DNA of 64,000 nucleotides from Jejuia sp047345485 (GCF_047345485.1 NZ_JBLFEN010000006.1:1-64000), one strand, 5' to 3'. Positions 47,458 to 57,032 are shown, numbered from the stretch's first letter. Translations and numbers: made by a program. The notes: generated from the sequence alone by a model not told the origin.

Positions 47458-48419
47458 TGCGTGAAAGCAAAACGAAAATAGGCTTAGGGCTTGCTGCCTT
47501 AGGGCGACCAGAATATATAAACATAAGGGATAATGCATCAATTGATAAATCTGAAATAGCTTTTAAACAAAATACCTTCTCGGTTTTAGATGAAGCTTAC
47601 AATTTAGGTGTGCGTTATTTTGATACGGCACCGTCCTATGGAAAAGGCGAGGCGTTTTTGCAAGAGTGGAATGATTCTAGGAAGTATGAAGATACTATTT
47701 TAGGCACAAAATGGGGCTACACGTATGTGGCCAATTGGGAATTGGGTTATGCTGGTAAGCATGAAATTAAAGAGCATTCTATTGAAAAATTACAACAACA
47801 ATGGAAGGTTTCAAAAGCAATGGTATCCAATCTAAAATATTATCAAGTACATTCTGCAACTTTTGAAAGTGGAGTTTTACAAAATGAAGCTGTTTTAAAT
47901 CAACTTTATAAAATAAAAAAAGAAACAGGTTTAAAAATTGGCATTACCACCAGTGGTGCAAATCAAAAAGACGTGATTACTTCAGCATTAAAAATTCAAA
48001 TTAAAAATAAAGACTTATTTGATAGTTTTCAAGTCACTTATAATGTATTTGAGCAAGATACGTTTCAGGTTTTAAAATCAGCCTTATCAAATGGTAAAGA
48101 TATTATCATAAAAGAAGGGTTGGCCAATGGGCGCGTTTTTCCAAATAAAACCTTTAATCACTATTCAAAATCATATCATGTTTTACACGATTTGGCAAAA
48201 AAATATCAAGTAGGTATCGATGCTATTGCACTACGTTTTATAATGGATGCACTACAACCCACCTACGTTTTAAGTGGTGTATCAACCGTTTTTCAACTCA
48301 AAGAAAATTTAAAAGCATCTACAATTAAACTATCCAAAGAAGATATAGCATTACTTAAAGCACAAAAAATGTCCTCTAATTCGTATTGGAACGAACGCAG
48401 TGTTTTATCTTGGAACTAA
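47457..48419 (+). CDS. aldo/keto reductase
   Basis: A 320-residue NADPH-dependent aldo/keto reductase. The core is YFDTAPSYGKGEAFLQEW, with catalytic Asp and Tyr in this segment, and the cofactor Lys in LGTKWGY. The usual catalytic His is probably in YYQVHSATFE. It lacks a signal peptide. It starts on the last base of the hydrolase-OsmC gene, so it is the last member of the msr cluster and may detoxify carbonyls formed by oxidation. Exact substrate is unknown. Confidence 0.92.
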   Translation: MRESKTKIGLGLAALGRPEYINIRDNASIDKSEIAFKQNTFSVLDEAYNLGVRYFDTAPSYGKGEAFLQEWNDSRKYEDTILGTKWGYTYVANWELGYAGKHEIKEHSIEKLQQQWKVSKAMVSNLKYYQVHSATFESGVLQNEAVLNQLYKIKKETGLKIGITTSGANQKDVITSALKIQIKNKDLFDSFQVTYNVFEQDTFQVLKSALSNGKDIIIKEGLANGRVFPNKTFNHYSKSYHVLHDLAKKYQVGIDAIALRFIMDALQPTYVLSGVSTVFQLKENLKASTIKLSKEDIALLKAQKMSSNSYWNERSVLSWN

Positions 48420-48509
48420 CTAAAATAAGTGTTTGCATTAATTTTTGATGTAAATGCAATACCTTTAGGATTAGTATTAGTTCTACTTTTACAAATTGAA
48501 TATATAATT

Positions 48510-51500
48510 ATGAAGTCCATAAAGTACATTTTAATAATTTTACTAATTTTTTTGTACAATGCATGTGCAACCTACACGCCTCAATACGCTAATGAGAAAC
48601 ATGCAGAAGTACAGTTTCCTAATAAGGAAATAGACAAAACATTTTATTTAGTTGGAGATGCTGGTAAGTCGCCTATGGGCGGGATGTCTAAAGCTCTAAC
48701 GGCATTTAATAGCTATATAAAGGATAAAGAAACCAAAGGTGATTATTCTGTTTTTTTAGGTGATAATATCTACCCTGTAGGTCTTCCAAAAAAGGGTGAG
48801 AAAGGACGTGAGAGTGCAGAAAATGCTTTAAATGCACAGATCAAGTCTTTGAGTGATTTTAAAGGTGATGTTGTTTTTATTCCAGGAAATCACGATTGGT
48901 ATGGAGGTGGTTTAAAAACACTAAAGCGACAAGAAAAATATATAGAAGATGGGCTTGGTAAAAATACATTTCAACCAGAAAATGGATGTCCGTTAGAAAG
49001 TATCGATGTTAGTGAAACTATTCAGTTGATAATTATTGATAGCGAATGGTATCTAGAAAATTGGAACGATCATCCAACAATAAATGATGAATGTGAGATA
49101 AAAACCCGAGAGCGTTTCTTTACTGAAGTAGAAGGGGAAATTAAAAAGGCACAGAACAAAACTATTGTTTTTGCAATGCATCATCCTATGTATACTAATG
49201 GGTCTCATGGTGGTAAATATGCAGCTATAAAACATTTGTATCCACTTCAACAAAAAATCCCGCTTCCTATAATTGGTTCGTTTATTACGCAATTAAGAAC
49301 CCAAGGAGGAGTTTCTATACAAGACAGATACAATGAGCGTTATAATGAGTTGATGAATCGTTTAGAAACTTTAGCTATTGGTAACGACAACTTAGTGTTT
49401 GTCTCTGGTCATGAACATACACTACAATATATAGAAGAAGAAGGTGTTAAACAGATAGTTTCAGGTTCGGGAGCCAAAAAATCTTATGCAGAATTGAGTA
49501 ATAATGGGTTGTTTTCAACGGGCGAACAAGGATTTGTAGAACTCACTATTTTTAAGGATAAAAGTTCTTGGGTACGTTATTATGGAGAAGATAATGGAGC
49601 ACCAAAATTATTATTTACTAAAGAGATTATAAAACCAGAAAAAGCTTTTGATGTATCAAATTTACCACAAAGTTTTCCTCAAAATGTAGAGGTGTCTATT
49701 TACTCAAAAGATGAAACAGATGTATCTGGATTTTTCGAAACGGTTTGGGGAAACCATTATCGTGATATTTATAGTACAAAGATAAATGCTAAAGTAGCAA
49801 CCTTAGATACACTATATGGCGGTTTGGAGATTGTGCGTAAAGGTGGTGGTCATCAAACACGTTCTTTAAGGTTAAAAACTAAAGATGGTCGCGAGTTAAA
49901 TATGAGAGCGCTTAGAAAAAGCGCAACGCAATATTTACAAACTGTATTATTTAAAGATACTTATATTCAAGATGAATTTGAAAAAACCGAGGTTGAGGAG
50001 TTAATTTTAGATTTCTATACGGCTGCACATCCTTATGCATTTGCTGTTGTGCCAGACTTATCAGATGCAGCCGAAATTTATCATACCAACCCCAAGTTAT
50101 ACTTTATTCCTAAGCATAAACATTTGGGTGATTTTAATGAGGAATATGGTGGTGAATTATACATGATAGAAGAACGCCCTGAAGAAAATTATGCAGAAGA
50201 CAAAAACTTTGGTTACGCTGATGATTTAGAAAGCACCCATGATATTATTGAAAAAATAAGAGAAGATGAAGAACATAAAATTGACGAAAATGCATTGGTG
50301 AGAGCTAGATTGTTTGATATGCTAATTGGCGATTGGGACAGACACCAAGACCAATGGCGTTGGGCACAATTTGATAAGGAAAATGGCGACCATTATTACA
50401 GGCCAATACCAAGAGATAGAGACCAAGTATTCTCTAATTTTGATGGCGCTTTACTTGATGTAATGCGTATCATTTCAGGATCAACAAAACAGCTGCAGGT
50501 TTACGATGAAACCCTAGAGGATATAGGGTGGATGAATGCTGCAGGTATTAAACTAGACCGTGTTTTAATTCAACAAGCTGATAAAAAGACTTGGTTAAAA
50601 CATGCTAAATTTCTTCAAGAAAACATAACCGATGCTGTTATTGATAAAGCATTTACTAAAGTACCTAATGAAGTTCAAGATAAAACGCTTAGTGAGATAA
50701 AAGACAAGCTTAAAGGAAGACGCTCTAATCTCCAAGACATTGCCATGCGTTATCACGATTATTTAAACGAATTGGTGATTTTAACAGGCACCGATAAGGA
50801 TGATTATATTGAAGTAAAACGGACAGGAAACAATGAAACACGAGTAACAATATCTAGAATTAAAGATGGTAAAAAAGCCGATGTAATTGTTGATAAAACC
50901 TTTAATAGAGCTATCACTAAGGAAATGTGGATTTACGGGCTAGACGATAAAGATATTTTTGAGGTTACTGGAAAAGCAAATAATCCTATTTTCACACGTT
51001 TAATTGGGGGACAAGAAAACGATACGTATATTATTAAGAATGGAAGGCGGGTTAAAGTGTACGACCATGAAAGCAAGAAAAATACAATTCAAGAAAATAA
51101 AGGTGCTAAAATAAGGCTGACAGATGTTTATAAGTTGAATTTGTTTGATTTTAATAAAAACATAACTAGAACAGGTGTTATTACACCAGCTATAGGCTTT
51201 AATCCTGATGATGGATTTTTACTAGGGGTGCAATATGTAAGAACAAAAAAGGGATTTCAACGCAACCCTTATTCTAACCAACACCGATTTAAAGGCGGTT
51301 ATTATTTTGCAACAGAAGGGTTCTCTTTAAATTATGACGGTGAGTTTGCTAATATTATGAATGATTGGAATTTGCATATTGGTAGTCAATTTACATCAGC
51401 AAATTTTACGAATAACTTTTTTGGTTTTGGTAATGAAACTGTAAATAATGATGATGATTTAGAACTTGATTATAATCGCGTAAAAACAAGTATCATGGCG

Positions 51501-52217
51501 GTAAAAGCTGGTGTTTTGAAGAAAGGTAATTTTGGAAGCGATTATGGATTTAGAATGATTTTAGAAGGTATTGAATTAGATGATACTGAAAATAGATTTA
51601 TTACTGATGAGCATGTTTCATTTACCAATACCGATTTTTATGAACGTCGCTTTTTTGGAGGCTTAGAAGCACAATTTAATTACGCGAGTTTTGATGATAA
51701 AATAAATCCTAAAAAGGCGATGACCTTTATGTTGCAAGTTGGTGGTAAAACAGAGTTTGAGGAAACAAAAAACACATATGGTTATATAAACACCAATCTT
51801 GGGTTTTATAATAGTTTGAATAAAAGCGAGACATTGGTTTTAAAAACCGATGCACGAGCACAATTTAGAATAGGTGATGATTTACTATTTTACCAAGCAG
51901 CAAATATTGGTGGAAGAAACGGTTTAAGAGGTTTTAGAACCGAGCGTTTTACTGGGCAAAACTCTTTTGTTGGAAGTGCAGATTTACGTTATAGTTTTCC
52001 ATCATTTAAAACGAGAACTCTACCTCTACAAATAGGTGTTTTTGGAGGTGCGGATGTTGGACGCGTCTGGATTAATAATGATACCTCTAAAATATGGCAT
52101 AATGATTATGGTGGTGGATTTTGGGTTACTGCAGCCGAAAGCTTATCAGGAACATTTAACTTTTTTAATAGTGAAGAAGGCCTGCGTTTTTCTTTCGGGT
52201 TTGGTTTAAATTTTTAA
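48510..52217 (+). CDS. metallophosphoesterase - kinase-like - outer-membrane barrel lipoprotein
   Basis: A 1235-residue envelope protein. The start MKSIKYILIILLIFLYNAC is a lipoprotein signal with Cys19. Residues 45-380 form a calcineurin-like phosphoesterase: VGDAGK, GDNIYPVG, PGNHDWYGGG, MHHPMYTNGSHGG and SGHEHTLQY are its five metal blocks. Residues 390-700 contain GDWDRHQDQWRWAQF (607-621) and PIPRDRDQVFSNFDG (about 634-648), which recall the GNxDRHxxN and DxD motifs of HipA- and lipid-kinase-like folds. From about residue 880 a BamA/TamA-type beta-barrel begins. The ATG at 48510 is chosen over an in-frame upstream start. The gene follows the redox cluster by 90 bases. Confidence 0.88.
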   Translation: MKSIKYILIILLIFLYNACATYTPQYANEKHAEVQFPNKEIDKTFYLVGDAGKSPMGGMSKALTAFNSYIKDKETKGDYSVFLGDNIYPVGLPKKGEKGRESAENALNAQIKSLSDFKGDVVFIPGNHDWYGGGLKTLKRQEKYIEDGLGKNTFQPENGCPLESIDVSETIQLIIIDSEWYLENWNDHPTINDECEIKTRERFFTEVEGEIKKAQNKTIVFAMHHPMYTNGSHGGKYAAIKHLYPLQQKIPLPIIGSFITQLRTQGGVSIQDRYNERYNELMNRLETLAIGNDNLVFVSGHEHTLQYIEEEGVKQIVSGSGAKKSYAELSNNGLFSTGEQGFVELTIFKDKSSWVRYYGEDNGAPKLLFTKEIIKPEKAFDVSNLPQSFPQNVEVSIYSKDETDVSGFFETVWGNHYRDIYSTKINAKVATLDTLYGGLEIVRKGGGHQTRSLRLKTKDGRELNMRALRKSATQYLQTVLFKDTYIQDEFEKTEVEELILDFYTAAHPYAFAVVPDLSDAAEIYHTNPKLYFIPKHKHLGDFNEEYGGELYMIEERPEENYAEDKNFGYADDLESTHDIIEKIREDEEHKIDENALVRARLFDMLIGDWDRHQDQWRWAQFDKENGDHYYRPIPRDRDQVFSNFDGALLDVMRIISGSTKQLQVYDETLEDIGWMNAAGIKLDRVLIQQADKKTWLKHAKFLQENITDAVIDKAFTKVPNEVQDKTLSEIKDKLKGRRSNLQDIAMRYHDYLNELVILTGTDKDDYIEVKRTGNNETRVTISRIKDGKKADVIVDKTFNRAITKEMWIYGLDDKDIFEVTGKANNPIFTRLIGGQENDTYIIKNGRRVKVYDHESKKNTIQENKGAKIRLTDVYKLNLFDFNKNITRTGVITPAIGFNPDDGFLLGVQYVRTKKGFQRNPYSNQHRFKGGYYFATEGFSLNYDGEFANIMNDWNLHIGSQFTSANFTNNFFGFGNETVNNDDDLELDYNRVKTSIMAVKAGVLKKGNFGSDYGFRMILEGIELDDTENRFITDEHVSFTNTDFYERRFFGGLEAQFNYASFDDKINPKKAMTFMLQVGGKTEFEETKNTYGYINTNLGFYNSLNKSETLVLKTDARAQFRIGDDLLFYQAANIGGRNGLRGFRTERFTGQNSFVGSADLRYSFPSFKTRTLPLQIGVFGGADVGRVWINNDTSKIWHNDYGGGFWVTAAESLSGTFNFFNSEEGLRFSFGFGLNF

Positions 52218-52276
52218 GGTAAGATCCTGTAATTTTAAACAAGATTTTACGTCTACTTTATTATTAAAATTTAATT

Positions 52277-52576
52277 ATGAAAAGTAGTTTTAAAGACATT
52301 GTAAATTCTGAGGAAGTTGTTTTAGTTGACTTTTTTGGTACGTGGTGTGGTCCATGTCAAGCTCTAATGCCTATACTTAAAGATGTAAAAGAAGATTTAG
52401 GCGATGCTATAAAAATTGTAAAAATTGATATTGATAAAAATAAAGAATTGGCCACTAAATACCAAGTGCGTAGCGTGCCAACTATGATTTTATTTAAAGA
52501 TGGCGAACCCAAATGGAGACAATCGGGAGTATTACAGAAAAAAGATATTATTAACGTTGTAAACACACATAGTTGA
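52277..52576 (+). CDS. thioredoxin-like protein
   Basis: A 99-residue thioredoxin fold protein with the WCGPC active site (residues 23-27) and cis-Pro in RSVPTMILF. The buried Asp (VLVDFFGTWCGPC) is kept. It has no signal peptide. It is a second thioredoxin beside trxA at 1591-1908, from which it differs considerably outside the active site. It starts 59 bases after the large envelope protein and ends four bases before a convergent gene, so it may share transcription with the former. Confidence 0.92.
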   Translation: MKSSFKDIVNSEEVVLVDFFGTWCGPCQALMPILKDVKEDLGDAIKIVKIDIDKNKELATKYQVRSVPTMILFKDGEPKWRQSGVLQKKDIINVVNTHS

Positions 52577-52580
52577 AAAA

Positions 52581-53381
52581 CTATTCAGTTTTAAATTCAT
52601 ATAAATTTCCACCTTCACTTTTATTTTTTTCATCTGTGATGTAAACTGATGTATTGGTTTTAAAGCAAATACCCTCCTTTTGTGAATCATGGTCGAAATC
52701 TAGTATTTCAATACTGCCTTCAAAAAAATTATCAGTTTTAAAATTAGAAATTTTCCACAGTTTATTATGGTTTAATAAAACAATGGTATTTTCATCTTCG
52801 CTAATAGCTGCTGATGTTATTTTAGTGTTTTTACCTTTTAATTTAAACTTAGTTATAAACTCTGCTGTGTGTTTTCCAATTTCATTAGGTACTTTAAATA
52901 ATTTTGTAGATTTATTGTCTTTACTCAAAATGTAGAAATAGTTATTAAATAGAAAAAAGGCTTCAAAATCTTCTGGTTTTGCTTTTTTAGGAAGCATAAA
53001 ATTAATGCGTTCTGCATCTGTTTCATCATACTTTAAATTAGAGATTTTATAAATCGTAAAATCATCTCGGTTTTTACTATTGTTACCAAAATCACCAACG
53101 TAAAGATTACCCTGTTTATCAGAAGTTAAATCTTCCCAATCTATATTACTAGCGTTTTCAATATCTATATCTTTTACAATGTTTCCTTTTAAATCTAAAC
53201 CATAAATATTATTTTTATTACCAGCGTCTTCAATAGTCCATAGCAAATCAGAGTGTGCTACTTTTTCTATTGCCGAGGCTTCTTTTAGGTTGTTTGGTAA
53301 GTCAGCAATAACCTCTAATTTGCCAGTATTACAGGATATTAGAGTAATTGATAATAAAAGTATGTTTTTTAATTGGAGCAT
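52581..53381 (-). CDS. lipoprotein with beta-propeller-like domain
   Basis: A 266-residue lipoprotein (MLQLKNILLLSITLISC, lipidated Cys17). The mature part has repeated strand motifs of a beta-propeller: NNIYGLDLKGNIVKDIDI, GNLYVGDFGNNSKNRDDFTIYKISN, NYFYILSKDNKSTKLFKV and SVYITDEKNKSEGGNLYEF. Asp/Asn-rich loops could bind calcium. An earlier TTG would put residues before the signal peptide and is rejected. I do not assign a function; SdiA-regulated or phytase-like propellers are possible relatives. It is convergent with the thioredoxin-like gene. Confidence 0.75.
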   Translation of the reverse strand: MLQLKNILLLSITLISCNTGKLEVIADLPNNLKEASAIEKVAHSDLLWTIEDAGNKNNIYGLDLKGNIVKDIDIENASNIDWEDLTSDKQGNLYVGDFGNNSKNRDDFTIYKISNLKYDETDAERINFMLPKKAKPEDFEAFFLFNNYFYILSKDNKSTKLFKVPNEIGKHTAEFITKFKLKGKNTKITSAAISEDENTIVLLNHNKLWKISNFKTDNFFEGSIEILDFDHDSQKEGICFKTNTSVYITDEKNKSEGGNLYEFKTE

Positions 53382-53513
53382 ATATGTGTTGCTTTTTGCA
53401 TAAAATAACAACTTTGAAAAGTATATAAAAATTAAAATTCTTAAACTATTTATAAAAGATGAGCAAAAGCCATATTATATTTAATAATTTTATACCCAAA
53501 ATTGAAACGAATT

Positions 53514-54380
53514 ATGACGACGGTTGATGACTTGCTGAATCTTTTAATTTTAGATAAAATAGATGACAGTACATTTAATGGCGTAAGTAAAACAATTGGC
53601 AGTCCCATTGTTTTTGGAGGTCAAGTTTTAGCCCAGGCAATAAATGCTGCTGCTAGAACTATTGGTAATGGTAGAGTGTTACATTCAATGCATTCTTATT
53701 TTTTAGAAGCTGGGGATTTAAACCAATCTATAACTTACAACGTAAATAAAGTTAGAGATGGTGGTAGCTTTTCTGTGAGACGTGTTACAGCTCATCAAAA
53801 AGAACGAACTATATTTATTTTGTCGGCATCATTCCATAAAAAAGAAGAGGGTTATGAACATCAAATTGAAATGAAAACTGATGTTAAACAACCTGAAGAC
53901 TTGTTGAGTTGGACTGATATGCGAAACGAATTTGGTGAGGCATTACCTAAAGGCCTTAAAGCGTTTTTAGAAGTAAAGCGACCTGTAGAATTTAAGCCAA
54001 CCAGAATTACAAATCCGTTAGAGCCAAAAGATTTACCGCCTAATCATAGTGTGTGGTTTAGACTTAAAGGTGACGTTAAGGGGTTAGATTTGGCTACTAA
54101 TCAACAAATTTTGACTTATATTTCAGATTATAATATCTTAGTGCCAGTTTTAAACCCTCATGCAAGTGTTGCTAATTGGGAAAATACCCAAACAGCAAGT
54201 TTAGATCATTCCATGTGGTACTACAGAGATTTCGATTTTTCAGATTGGTTACTTTACAGTATGGAATCTCCAAGTGCGTCAAAAGCAAGAGGATTTGCTA
54301 GAGGAAATATTTTTACTCGAAAAGGAAAATTAATAGCTTCGGTGGCTCAAGAAGGATTGGTACGCCCCGTAAAAAAATAA
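53514..54380 (+). CDS. tesB: acyl-CoA thioesterase II
   Basis: A 288-residue double-hotdog thioesterase that hydrolyses acyl-CoA to free fatty acid and CoA. Family features: IGSPIVFGGQVLAQAINAAARTI, SMHSYFLEAGD and RDGGSFSVRRV in the first hotdog; SLDHSMWYYRDFDFSDWLLY with the catalytic Asp and a Gln-containing segment in the second. Length matches TesB. The ATG at 53514 gives MTTVDDLLNLL as the N terminus. It precedes the GDPD gene by four bases, so a lipid-turnover operon (tesB, gdpD-like, flavoprotein) is likely. Confidence 0.94.
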   Translation: MTTVDDLLNLLILDKIDDSTFNGVSKTIGSPIVFGGQVLAQAINAAARTIGNGRVLHSMHSYFLEAGDLNQSITYNVNKVRDGGSFSVRRVTAHQKERTIFILSASFHKKEEGYEHQIEMKTDVKQPEDLLSWTDMRNEFGEALPKGLKAFLEVKRPVEFKPTRITNPLEPKDLPPNHSVWFRLKGDVKGLDLATNQQILTYISDYNILVPVLNPHASVANWENTQTASLDHSMWYYRDFDFSDWLLYSMESPSASKARGFARGNIFTRKGKLIASVAQEGLVRPVKK

Positions 54381-54384
54381 AAAT

Positions 54385-55059
54385 ATGTTAAAAATAGGAC
54401 ATAGAGGAGCAAAAGGACATTTTGCAGAAAACACTATTGAATCTATAAAAAAAGCAATAGATTTAGGTGTTGATGGTGTAGAAATAGATGTACATAGGTG
54501 TGCTACAGGACAGCTAGTAGTATTTCATGATTTTACCTTAGATAGAATGACTGATGCTACTGGTGAAGTATCAAAGCAACCACTTAAAGAACTTAAAAGA
54601 GCTGTGGTTAAAGGGTACTGCCAAATACCAACCTTGTCAGAAGTACTAACTTTTGTAGATAATAAAATGTTGCTCAACATAGAGTTAAAAGGTCAAGATA
54701 CAGCAAAAGAAGCAGCACGATTAATTACGTTTTTTGTAGATAAAAAGGGTTGGGAATACAAAAATATAATAGTATCTAGTTTCCAAAAAAACCTACTAGA
54801 AACTGTTTGTCAAATCAATAATAAAATCCCCTTGGGTGTCATTACCGAAACTAATTTAGAAGAAGCTATAGAAACTGCCAAATCTGTAAATGCAGTGTCT
54901 ATTCATGCAAACTATACAATGCTTACCGAAGAGATTGTAGCAGAATTAAAGGAAAACTACAAAGTATTAGCCTTTACTGTAAATAATTTAAACCCTATAG
55001 AGCGCATTAAGTCTTATGGTGTGGACGGTATGATTACCGATTTTCCAGATAGACTATGA
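54385..55059 (+). CDS. glycerophosphodiester phosphodiesterase
   Basis: A 224-residue GDPD enzyme that hydrolyses glycerophosphodiesters to glycerol 3-phosphate and an alcohol. The catalytic His6-Arg7 (IGHRGAKG), the metal ligands E33 and D35 (VEIDVHR), His48 (VFHDFTLDR) and the later IELKG and ITDFPD motifs are intact. No signal peptide, so it acts in the cytoplasm on products of phospholipid turnover. It overlaps the next gene by four bases (ATGA). Confidence 0.94.
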   Translation: MLKIGHRGAKGHFAENTIESIKKAIDLGVDGVEIDVHRCATGQLVVFHDFTLDRMTDATGEVSKQPLKELKRAVVKGYCQIPTLSEVLTFVDNKMLLNIELKGQDTAKEAARLITFFVDKKGWEYKNIIVSSFQKNLLETVCQINNKIPLGVITETNLEEAIETAKSVNAVSIHANYTMLTEEIVAELKENYKVLAFTVNNLNPIERIKSYGVDGMITDFPDRL

Positions 55060-56270
55060 TTCAAAAAAACGTCATAATAATAGGTGGCGGTGCAGCAGGT
55101 TTTTTTGCGGCTATTAATATTGCAGAACAACATCCACATTTAAAAGTAATAATATTAGAACGCGGTAAGGAAGGTTTAACCAAAGTAAAGGTGTCAGGTG
55201 GTGGTCGTTGTAATGTAACACATGCTGAATTTATACCGCAAGATTTAATTTTGAACTATCCACGAGGTGAGAAGGAATTATTAGGCCCTTTTCATCAATT
55301 TATGACAGGTGATACTATTACTTGGTTTGAAAAACGGGGTGTGGCTTTAAAAATTGAAAATGATGGCAGAATGTTTCCTGTTAGTAATTCATCTCAAACT
55401 ATTATTGATTGTTTTTTGAATGAAGCTAGAAAGTATAATGTTGATGTATTATACAACCATTCAGTAAAAGGGATTTCAAAGAAAAATAGCATTTTTGAAA
55501 TTGAAACAACACATGGTTTATTTTCTACAGAAAAAGTAGTAATTGCCACAGGAAGTAATCCAAAAATTTGGAATTTATTAGAGCACTTAGGGCATACTAT
55601 TTCGCAACCAGTACCATCTTTATTTACCTTTAATATTGAAGACGAACGCATAAAAGATATCCCAGGAGTTGTAGCCAAAGATGTTGAAGTTGCAGTTTTA
55701 GATACTAACTTATGGAGCGAAGGCCCTTTGTTGATAACCCATTGGGGTATGAGTGCACCATCTATTTTAAAACTTTCTGCGTTTGGTGCCTTAGAGTTAT
55801 CTAAAAGAGATTATAAATTTCAAATAGAAGTAAATTTTATAAAACAATCTTTTAAAGGGTGTTTAAATACTTTAAAAGTTTTAAAACAAGATTTAGCAAA
55901 AAAAGCAGTGTTTAAAACCACGCAGTTTGATTTGCCAAAACGTTTATGGCATAAGCTTGTGTTGGCTTCTTGTATTATGGAGGACACACGTTGGGCTGAT
56001 ATAAATAAATTTCAATTAGAACAGCTAGCAAGCCAATTAACACAAGCCATTTTTAATGTTAATGGTAAAAGCATATTTAAAGAAGAATTTGTTACGGCAG
56101 GAGGTGTAAACCTTAGGGAGGTTAACTTTAAAACCTTTGAAAGTAAAAGGATTGAGAATTTATTTTTTGCTGGTGAAGTACTTAATATTGATGCTGTAAC
56201 AGGTGGTTTTAACTTTCAAAATGCTTGGACAGGTGCTTATATTGTTGCTCAAAATATTATTAAAGTATAA
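55056..56270 (+). CDS. HI0933/BaiN-family flavoprotein
   Basis: A 404-residue NAD(P)/FAD-dependent oxidoreductase. The dinucleotide motif is IIGGGAAGFFAAINIAEQ (8-25). SGGGRCNVTHAEF and the C-terminal TAGGVNLREVNFKTFESKR and GEVLNIDAVTGGFNFQNAWTGAY are specific to this family. These proteins bind FAD and may act on steroids or unsaturated compounds; in this strain the substrate is unknown. The gene overlaps the GDPD gene by four bases. Confidence 0.92.
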   Translation: MIQKNVIIIGGGAAGFFAAINIAEQHPHLKVIILERGKEGLTKVKVSGGGRCNVTHAEFIPQDLILNYPRGEKELLGPFHQFMTGDTITWFEKRGVALKIENDGRMFPVSNSSQTIIDCFLNEARKYNVDVLYNHSVKGISKKNSIFEIETTHGLFSTEKVVIATGSNPKIWNLLEHLGHTISQPVPSLFTFNIEDERIKDIPGVVAKDVEVAVLDTNLWSEGPLLITHWGMSAPSILKLSAFGALELSKRDYKFQIEVNFIKQSFKGCLNTLKVLKQDLAKKAVFKTTQFDLPKRLWHKLVLASCIMEDTRWADINKFQLEQLASQLTQAIFNVNGKSIFKEEFVTAGGVNLREVNFKTFESKRIENLFFAGEVLNIDAVTGGFNFQNAWTGAYIVAQNIIKV

Positions 56271-56343
56271 AAGCAAGATTAAGTATTTAGTTATGTTATT
56301 ATACAGAAATAAAACTATATATTTTTTTGAATACAGTTAAGTG

Positions 56344-56362
56344 TTATATATTTGATATATAA
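56344..56362. promoter_or_regulatory. inverted repeat over the -7 box of the toxin-antitoxin operon
   Basis: TTATATAT (56344-56351), TTG, ATATATAA (56355-56362): a perfect 8+3+8 inverted repeat. It contains TATATTTG (56347-56354), an exact TAnnTTTG box, so antitoxin binding would block the promoter. Confidence 0.7.
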
Positions 56363-56374
56363 ATAATATATATA

Positions 56375-56620
56375 ATGGGTAAAACAAAAAAATTAATAGA
56401 GTTAGATAATAGAGCTATTGAAATTTTAGAAAGACAAGCTAAACTTCAAAAGCGATCATTGAAAAACTACATAGAATATACTTTAGAAGATATTGCATTA
56501 CGATATAGTGAACCCTCTGAAGCGTATAAAAAAATGATGGATGATATGATTCAAAGAGATGGTTCTGGTAATTTGAAAACCCATTCGTGGGAAGATATTA
56601 AAGTATATTATGGCAGATAA
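56375..56620 (+). CDS. ribbon-helix-helix-type antitoxin
   Basis: An 81-residue protein. The N-terminal KKLIELDNRAIEILERQAKLQKRSLKNYIEYTLEDIA has the strand-helix-helix pattern of RHH DNA-binding proteins (MetJ/Arc type). The C-terminal tail (YKKMMDDMIQRDGSGNLKTHSWEDIKVYYGR) would bind the toxin. It precedes and overlaps the toxin gene by 11 bases. An inverted repeat at the promoter suggests autorepression. No other copy is in the window. Confidence 0.85.
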   Translation: MGKTKKLIELDNRAIEILERQAKLQKRSLKNYIEYTLEDIALRYSEPSEAYKKMMDDMIQRDGSGNLKTHSWEDIKVYYGR

Positions 56621-56882
56621 AGCCATTAAGTTTACTGAAGAAGCTAGGATTGAATTCCATAAATTAAAATGCTACATGGCATTTATAGGAAAAGAAGAAG
56701 AGTTTTGGAATGACTTAGAAAAACAATTGAATTTAATTGTAAATTATCCAGAAGCCTTTCAAGTTCGTTATAAAAATATTCGTATTGTTGTGTTAGAAAG
56801 GTTTAATTATACACTTCATTATGTCATTAAGCCTTATGGTATATTGGTTTACCGACTACTTAATCAAAAGCAAAATTTTTAA
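56610..56882 (+). CDS. ParE/RelE-superfamily toxin
   Basis: A 90-residue protein, FTEEARIEFHKLKCYMAFIGKEEEFWNDLEKQ then YPEAFQVRYKNIRIVVLERFNYTLHYVIKPYGILVYRLLNQKQ. The basic residues and aromatic strands match the ParE/RelE fold. The characteristic late segment FNYTLHYVI and the paired Arg/Lys residues in RYKNIRIVV are present. Whether it targets mRNA (RelE-like) or gyrase (ParE-like) cannot be told. It starts inside the antitoxin gene, which ensures coupled translation. Confidence 0.85.
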   Translation: MADKAIKFTEEARIEFHKLKCYMAFIGKEEEFWNDLEKQLNLIVNYPEAFQVRYKNIRIVVLERFNYTLHYVIKPYGILVYRLLNQKQNF

Positions 56883-57032
56883 TTGAAAACTTACATTGCA
56901 CTTTTAAGAGATATAAATGAAAGTGGTAAAATTAAAATCCTGATGGTAGAATTGCGGGATCCTAATATCTAAAACGTCTATATATTGCATTTGTTGTACT
57001 TAACTCTAGTGCTAACAATGAATACCTTTTGT

